Assembly: GCA_029582155.1 (NCBI GenBank)
Contig: CM055896.1
Span: forward strand, 28,220,684 to 28,284,683
From: Panopea generosa
Taxonomy: Eukaryota > Mollusca > Bivalvia > Adapedonta > Hiatellidae
Direction: 5' to 3'
DNA: 64,000 nucleotides
A program made the translations under genes and the position numbers. The notes under the pieces were generated by a model. The model searched no databases, was not told the DNA's origin, and saw only the letters and a program-made list of their open reading frames with translations. Shown piece after piece: positions 34,901-43,900 of the stretch. How positions within the stretch are numbered: the stretch's first letter is position 1; each line of letters starts with the position of its first letter.

Positions 34901-37900
34901 GCACTTGTTCAGTGTGCATGTATTGGTTCTACTGATACCATTTGTTCAGTGTGCATGTATTGGTTCTACTGTTACCATTTGTTCAGTGTGCATGTATTGG
35001 TTCTACCGATACCATTTGTTCAGTGTGCTTGTATTGGTTCTACCGATACCATTTGTTCAGTGTGCATGTATTGGTTTTACAGATACCATTTGTTCAGTGT
35101 GCATGTATTGGTTCTACCAGTAGCACTTGTTCAGTGTGCATGTATTGGTTCTACCGATACCATTTGTTCAGTGTGCTTGTATTGGTTCTACCGATACCAT
35201 CTGTTCAGTGTGCATGTATTGGTTCTACCTATACCATTGTTCAGTGTGCATGTATTGGTTCTACCACTGGCACTTGTTCAATGTGCAGGTATTGGTTCTA
35301 CCGATACCATTTGTTCAGTGTGCATGTATTGGTTCTAACGATACCATTTGTTCAGTGTGCTTGTATTGGTTCTACCGATACTATTTGTTCAGTGTGCTTG
35401 TATTGGTTCTACCGATACCATTTGTTCAGTGTGCTTGTATTGGTTCTACCGATACCATTTGTTCAGTGTGCATGTATTGGTTCTACCGGTACCATTTGTT
35501 CAGTGTGCATGTATTGGTTCTACCGATACCATTGTTAAGTGTGCATGTATTGGTTCTACCAGTAGCACTTGTTCAGTGTGCATGTATTGGTTCTACAGAT
35601 ACCATTTGTTCAGTGTGCTTGTATTGGTTCTACCGATACCATTTGTTCAGTCTGCATGTATTGGTTCTACCCATACCATTGTTCAGTGTGCATGTATTGG
35701 TTCTACCAGTAGCACTTGTTCAGTGTGCATGTATTGGTTCTACCAGTAGCACTTGTTCAGTGTGCTTGTATTGGTTCTACCGATACCATTTGTTCAGTGT
35801 GCATGTATTGGTTCTACCGATACCATTTGTTCAGTGTGCTTGTATTGGTTCTACCGATACCATTTGTTCAGTGTGCTTGTATTGGTTTTACCGATACCAT
35901 TTGTTCAGTGTGCATGTATTGGTTCTACCGGTACCATTTGTTCAGTGTGCATGTATTGGTTCTACCAGTAGCACTTGTTCAGTGTGCATGTATTGGTTCT
36001 ACCAGTAGCACTTGTTCAGTGTGCATGTATTGGTTCTACCAGTAGCACTTGTTCAGTGTGCTTGTATTGGTTCTACCGATACCATTTGTTCAGTGTGCAT
36101 GTATTGGTTCTACCGATACCATTTGTTCAGTGTGCTTGTATTGGTTCTACCGATACCATTTGTTCAGTGTGCATGTATTGGTTCTACCAATACCATTTGT
36201 TCAGTGTGCATGTATTGGTTCTACCGATACCATTGTTCAGTGTGCATGTATTGGTTCTACCAGTAGCACTTGTTCAGTGTGCATGTATTGATTCTACCGA
36301 TACCATTTGTTCAGTGTGCTTGTATTGGTTCTACCGATACCATTTGTTCAGTGTGCATGTATTGGTTCTACCCATACCATTGTTCAGTGTGCATGTATTG
36401 GTTCTACCAGTACCACTTGTTCAGTGTGCATGTATTGGTTCTACCGATACCATTTGTTCAGTGTGCATGTATTGGTTTTACCGATATCATTTGCTCAGTG
36501 TGCATGTATTGGTTCTACTGATACCATTTGTTCAGTGTGCTTGTATTGGTTCTACCAGTACCATTGTTTAGATACTGTTTTGTATTAAAGTTATCAATTA
36601 TGAGCAAATCTTTACCCCATTTCAACTTTGGTACTTGCCTCACCTCCCCATATGCCTCACCTCCCCATTTCAACTTTGTTACTTGCCTCACCTCCCCATT
36701 TCAACTTTGGTACTCTAACTCCCCATTTCAATTTGGTACTTGCCTCACCTCCCCATTTCAACTTTGGTTCTTGCCTCACCTCCCCATTTCAACTTCGGTA
36801 CTTGCCTCAACTCCCCATTTCAACTTTGGTACTTGCCTCAACTCCCCATTTCAACTTTGGTACTTGCCTCACCTCCCCATTTCAACTTTTGTACTTGCCT
36901 CAACTCCCCATTTCAACTTTGGTACTTGCCTCACCTCCCCATTTCAACTTTGGTACTTGCCTCAACTCCCCATTTCAACTTTTGTACTTGCCTCAACACC
37001 CCATTTCAACTTTGGTACTTGCCTCAACTCCCCATTTCAACTATGGTACTTGCCTCATCTCAACCCCCAATTTTTCTCTGTTTATGATATACCGGTATTC
37101 TGTTTAGTGTCAAAACTAGTTAGTTTAGTATAAACAATATTTATTTGCTATCAACATATTACATACACATATATTCAATATACAGTGATATATAACAAGA
37201 GAATTGAGAAGAATTATTATTAAGAGCTATTTCTAGCTTGTACAAAGTCTCTCTTCTGAAACAAATTTATACAAAATTCGATGATTGGCTAGAAATTTAT
37301 GTTGGATATTAACAATGAATCATTTGTTATTTTGATTAACTGTTGAGTATATTGTGTATGTTTTCAGAGCTATTTGACAACTACATGCAACAAGATGCCC
37401 ATGAATTTCTCAACTATCTCCTGAATAGAGTTGCAGAATTGTTACAAGGTAATCCAGATGGTGAAAGTTTAAGTGGTGAAATGAAAATTCATCAGAATTT
37501 AAATTACTATCTTAAAAAGAAAAAGTGCTCACATAAATAGAAGTATCGGTAATTGCTTGTATTTCAAATTCTAGAGATAAACAGAAGTCATTTATTACTT
37601 TTATTTTCACATTTTTAATTTTAAAAGTTAATATTTTGATAATATATGTTCAATACTTGAAGTGGCAATCTTGTTCAGTTTTGTAAAAAAACTACTACTT
37701 AAGAATAACAATATATGCACTCCTATTTTCTGACAATTTATTTTGTTTGTTACATGTAAAAATCTAGCTGAAAAACAAGGGACCAAGGGTAAAAATGGGG
37801 ACAGCAATCCTCAGAGTAAACCAGAACCAACTTGGGTGGAGGAACTGTTCCAGGGTACCTTTACCAATGAGACCAGGTGTCTTAACTGTGAAACAGTAAG

Positions 37901-40900
37901 TATATAGTAATGACTTTGTTAATGGTATCATCTACATTTCACTAATAAATTAATGTTGTATACTTCTCCACAGGTATGTAAAGATATCCATTTCTTAACT
38001 TGACTTCAAGGAACTAAAAGTTTGTTTCTGTCAAAAAAATGTGTATTCATCAAATTATCTGGTAAAACAATATCCCGACCTGATGGCTTTTTCACAAATT
38101 CCAGAGGCTTCTCTTAGTGTAAGTCAATCTGACTTGCTGTTTTAATGTATCGGTATGTACCTTATAGCTGTCATAGCTTTATCAAATAATGCACATACTC
38201 ACCCAATCTGGCAGAGTTCATTATCAGAATCTTAATTAAAAACGAACTCTACCTTATAAAAGAGGGAGTATAAAACTGATTTTTTAGTGATTCTACTGCC
38301 TCATTTCCATTATTCATCTTTACTGGAATTCTGCAGTCTTACGACGAAGCTAGTTTGGGATGGCGTATTTTAATATTATATGTTTAATTTGGTATTTAAT
38401 ATCAAATGTTCAATCTAACAAACATTTTCACAATAACCATACAATACATGTTAATAATAATCCTAGCATTTGTATGGGATGAAACAAGTGAGTGAATTTT
38501 CTGTGGATTGTTTAATCCTTCCATTTTCAACACTTAATGCTTCCATTGTCAACACTTAGTTCTTCCATTGTCAACACTTAGCGCTTTCATTGTCATCAAG
38601 CACTGTCATCAAGCATTATACCAAGCATTGTCATCAAGCTTTTTAAAGCTTCCCTCGGTACCCTTATAAAGTTTTTAACTAAAAATAAAATCGTATTAAT
38701 TTTATAAATATTTATCTTTTGAATTATGATAATCATCTTCAGAAAAAATATGCTTTCTTATGTTTGCCCAACAGTTTACTGACAGTTAAAGATGACATTG
38801 CATAATCTGGTCACTATTAACAAAAATACTCAATCAGAGGGTTATAGGGTCCTCTGTAGCTGAGTGGTCTAAGGTGCCATCTCAAGATCACTTACCTCTC
38901 ACCGCTTAGATCGTTTGTGCGAGTCCCGCTTGGTCAAAAATATTTATGCATGAAATTTTGCCAGTTTCTTGCGGACAATCAGTGATTCTATTCAGATTCA
39001 GATCTTGAGGTCTTTCTCCACCAATAAAACTAGATATACCATACATAAACTGAAATGTGATGTAAACTGTTGAACCAAAAAATCAGAGGGTTAATACATG
39101 TACCACCCTTATCTGTTTCAGGTTAGTAGTAAAGACGAGGATTTTTTAGATTTATCTGTTGACGTAGAACAGAACACGTCCATCACACACTGCCTGCGGG
39201 GGTTCAGCTGTACGGAGACCCTGTGTGCTGAACATAAATACTACTGTGAAGTGTGCTGTAGTAAACAGGAGGCACAGAAAAGGTAACAACCTGCCATACG
39301 TACCTGTCCCTTTTTATCAAGTAAACATCATGTTTTTATTCTAAAAAAAACTTTTTTTTAATTTAACAGAACTTATGGTATTAGTATTCGCATGACTAAA
39401 GAAATATAAAAGCATACTGATTATTTGTTTTATATTTTATTAATGATTTGAGATTAGATGTTTTAATGTAGTGTAGCAGCATGACTGATGTTATATGTCT
39501 TATTGACCCGTCAATGCAGATCTCAGTTGATATTTGGGATCACTACTAAAGTCATTTGTTTGAGCCCCCTATTTAGGTTTACCCTTTGTTTGTCCAGTAT
39601 CCTTCCATCTAGAAAGATTACTAAAAAGTTATCAAAGCTGGGTTTATGAAACTTTGCATGTGGATAAAACAGCAATAAGGAGATGATGCAGGTCATTTTA
39701 TTTTTTCAGTCATACAAAAATTGTGATTGCCATGGCAACACAAATGGTAAAATATTTGTTCCAATAGCAACCACAATTATTTGCCGCTGAAAACAAAATG
39801 GTGTGTATTATCGCCCTCTATAAATTCGATATTTTTGAAGTTATGTAAGATTTCAAACACTAAATTCATGAATGTTAACAAAGTCCTACCTGTAAACAGA
39901 TAGGGTACTTATATATTACTTGCAACACTTCAGTGTCTTATTTTAGAAACATTGTCCTTTACTTGTCCTTTATTTGTGAAAGGACATTGGTGCTACTCAA
40001 ATTCATTATGAGGTTATCTAATAATCAGGATGCCATATAAATGTTAGTTGAAAACATTGTTAATACTCATTCTCTCATCCTTGTATTTGCATTAACCAGA
40101 TTAATAATAATAATAATAATAATAATTGTTCTTATGTGTTTATTTATAGAATGCGGGTAAAAAAGCTACCACAAATTTTAGCTTTACATTTAAAGCGCTT
40201 CAAGTACACAGAGCAGCTGAAGAGATTCACAAAACTATCATACAGAGTTGTCTTTCCATTAGAACTCCGGCTCTTTAATACAGTAAGTACACAGTATCAG
40301 TAGACTCTTTAGTACAGTAAGTACACAATATCAGTAGACTCTTTAATAGAGTAAGTACACAATAACAGTAGACTCTTTAATTATGTAGTTAGTACACAAT
40401 ATCAGAAAACTTTAATACAGTAAGTACACAGTATCAATAGACTCTTTAGTACAGTAAGTACACAATATCAGCAGACTCTTTAATAGAGTAAGTACACAAT
40501 AACAGTAGACTCTTTAATTATGTAGTAAGTACACAATATCAGAAAACTTTAATACAATAAGTACAAAATATCAGTAGACTCTATAATAGAGTAAGTACAA
40601 AATATCAGTAGACTCTATAATAGAGTAAGTACACCATATCAGAAAACTCTTTAATAGAGTAAGTACACGATATCAGAAAACTCTTTAATAGAGTAAGTAC
40701 AAAATATCAGTAGACTCTTTAATACAATAAGTACACAATATCAGTAGACTCTATAATAGAGTAAGTACAAAATATCAGTAGACTATTTAATACAATAAGT
40801 ACACAATATCAGTAGACTCTTTAATACAATAAGTACACTCGATCAGTAGACTCTTTAATAGAGTAAGTACAAAATATCAGTAGATTCTTTAATAGAGTAA

Positions 40901-43900
40901 GTACACAATATCAGTAGACTCTTTAATAAAATAAGTACATGATATCAGTAGACTCTTTAATAGAGTAAGTACAAAATATCAGTAGACTCTTTAATACAAT
41001 AAGTACACAATATCAGTGGACTCTTTAATAGAGTAAGTACACAATATCAGTAGACTCTTTAATACAGTAAGTACAAAATATCAGTAGATTCTTTAATAGA
41101 GTAAGTACACAATATCAGTAGACTCTTTAATACAGTAAGTACACAATATCGGAGATTCTTTAATACAGTAAGTACACACTATCAGTAGACTCTTTAATAC
41201 AATAAGTACAAAATATCAGTAGACTCTTTAATACAATAAGTACACTAGATCAGTAGACTCTTTAATAGAGTAAGTACACAATATCAGTAGACCCTTTAAT
41301 ACAATAAGTACACGATATCAGTAGACTCTTCAATAGAGTAAGTACAAAATATCAGTAGACCCTTTAATAGAGTAAGTACACAATATCAGTAGACTCTTTA
41401 ATACAATAAGTACACAATATCAGTAGACTCTTTAATACAGTAAGTACACGATATCAGTAGACTCTTTAATAGAGTATGTACACGATATCAGTAGACTCTT
41501 TAATACAATTAGTACACGATATCAGTAGACTCTTTAATACAATAAGTACACGATATCAGTAGACTCTTTAATACAGTAAGTACACGATATCAGTAGACTC
41601 TTTAATACAGTAAGTACACGATATCAGTAGACTCTTTAATACAGTAAGTACAAAATATCAGTAGACTCTTTAATACAGTAAGTACACAATATCAGTAGAC
41701 TCTTTAATACAATAAGTACACAATATCAGTAGACTCTTTAATACAGTAAGTACACAATATCAGTAGACTCTTTAATTCAATACGTACACTAGATCAGTAG
41801 ACTCTTTAATAGAGTTGTACACAATATCAATAGACTCTTTAATAAAATAAGTACACAATATCAGTAGATTCTTCAATACAGTAAGTACGCAATATCAGTA
41901 GACTCTTTAATACAGTAAGTACACTAGATCAGTAAACTCTTTAATACAGTAAGTACACAATATCAATAGACTCTTTAATACAGTAAGTACACAATATCAA
42001 TAGACTCTTTAATACAATAAGTACACAATATCAGTAGACTCTTTAATACATTAAGTACACAATATCAGTAGACTCTTTAATACAATAAGTACACAATATC
42101 AGTAGACTTTTTAATAGAGTAAGTACACAATATCAGTAGACTCTTTAATACAATAAGTACACAATATCAGTAGATTCTTTAATACAGTAAGTACACAATA
42201 TCAGTAGACTCTTTAATACAATAAGTACACTAGATCAGTAGACTCTTTAATAGAGTTGTACACAGTATCAATAGACTCTTTAATACAGTAAGTACACAAT
42301 ATCAGTAGATTCTTCAATACAGTAAGTACACAATATCAGTAGACTCTTTAATACAGTAAGTACACTAGATCAGTAGACTCTTTAATAGAGTAAGTACACA
42401 ATATCAATAGACTCTTTAATACAATAAGTACACAATATCAGTAGACTCTTTAATACAATAAGTACACAATATCAGTAGACTCTTCAATACAGTAAGTACA
42501 CAATATCAGTAGACTCTTTAATACAGTAAGTACACTAGATCAGTAGACTCTTTAATAGAATAAGTACACAATATCAATAGACTCTTTAATACAATAAGTA
42601 CACGATATCAGTAAACTTTTTAATACAGAAAGTAACTTTTGTATCATTAGACTGATTCAAAGGCAATACGCTTAAAGCATACAGATATATACATTGACTC
42701 GGGTGAGACAAACTTAGATAACTCTTGTTGTGAACTGTTATTTATGTCAAATATCACACAATATCAACACGATGCTAGTATGAATTTGAAATTATTTGGT
42801 ATTTGTGCAGACTCTTATTTGTTTCTATTTTGAAAGGATATAACTCTTGTAAATGGTGGAAAGGCATTATGTATCACATATTCTCAGTCATTTGTAACAA
42901 AAATGTCTTGCTTATTTGGTTTAAGTTTATTGTTCGGAATTATGCTTTTATCAGGCTATTCAAATATTGCTAGTACTATTCATGTATAGAAGATCTATAA
43001 TATAGATGTCTCTACAAAACTAAAGTATCTGTTTAAAGCAAACAAATATTTTCCCCAAGAGATAATACGAGGATAGCTCAGAGATATTTAGAAATCCACC
43101 CCAAAGAGGATTGATAGTTTAAACATGGAAGTAGTAGTAGAAGATGAAATATTCAAATAAATTTTGAACACATTGGTACACATGTATTTCAATACCTACT
43201 TATAAATATATGGTTATTTTCGTTAAGATCACTAGTTGTGGAAGTAATATTTCTTGTTTATTATGTCATCTATGATTTAAGTTTTAACACAAATTTACTA
43301 AATTTCAGTCAGATGATGCGTACAACCCTGACCGTATGTATGACCTGGTGGCTGTTGTTGTACATATAGGAAGTAGTCTCAACAGAGGTCACTATATCTC
43401 CATAGTGAAGAGTGAGGACATCTGGATCTTGTTTGATGATGATATTGTAGATGTAAGATGATTTAATCCTGTGTAGTTGTTGTAGATGTAAGATGACTTA
43501 TCTCTATGTAGTTGTTGTAGATGTGAGATTACTTATCTCTGTGTAGTTGTAGATGTGAATTGACTTACCTCTGTGTAGTTGTTGTAGATGTGTGATGATT
43601 TATCTCTGTGTAGTTGTTGTAGATGTGAGATTACTTATCTCTTTGTAGTTGTAGATGTGAATTGACTTACCTCTGTGTAGTTGTTGTAGATGTAAGATGA
43701 CTCATCTCGTGTAGTTGTTGTAGATGCAAATATACTTATCTCTGTGTAGTTGTTGTAGATGTGAGATAACTTATCTCTGTGTAGTTGTTGTAGATGTAAG
43801 ATGACTTATCTCTGTGTAGTTGTTGTAGATGTGAGATTTCTTATCTCAGTGTAGTTGTTGTATATGTGAGATTATTTATCTCTGTGTAGTTGTTGTAGAT

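Noticed and set aside
32795..36570. CRISPR-like array
   Set aside because: The units are contiguous without unique spacers, and the DNA is animal nuclear.
32773..36588. Many overlapping ORFs of 70-403 codons (Cys/Val-rich repeats)
   Set aside because: They occur in all three plus frames of the 37-bp array because the monomer has no stops; the period is not a multiple of three and the frames are equivalent, so no coding selection is visible.
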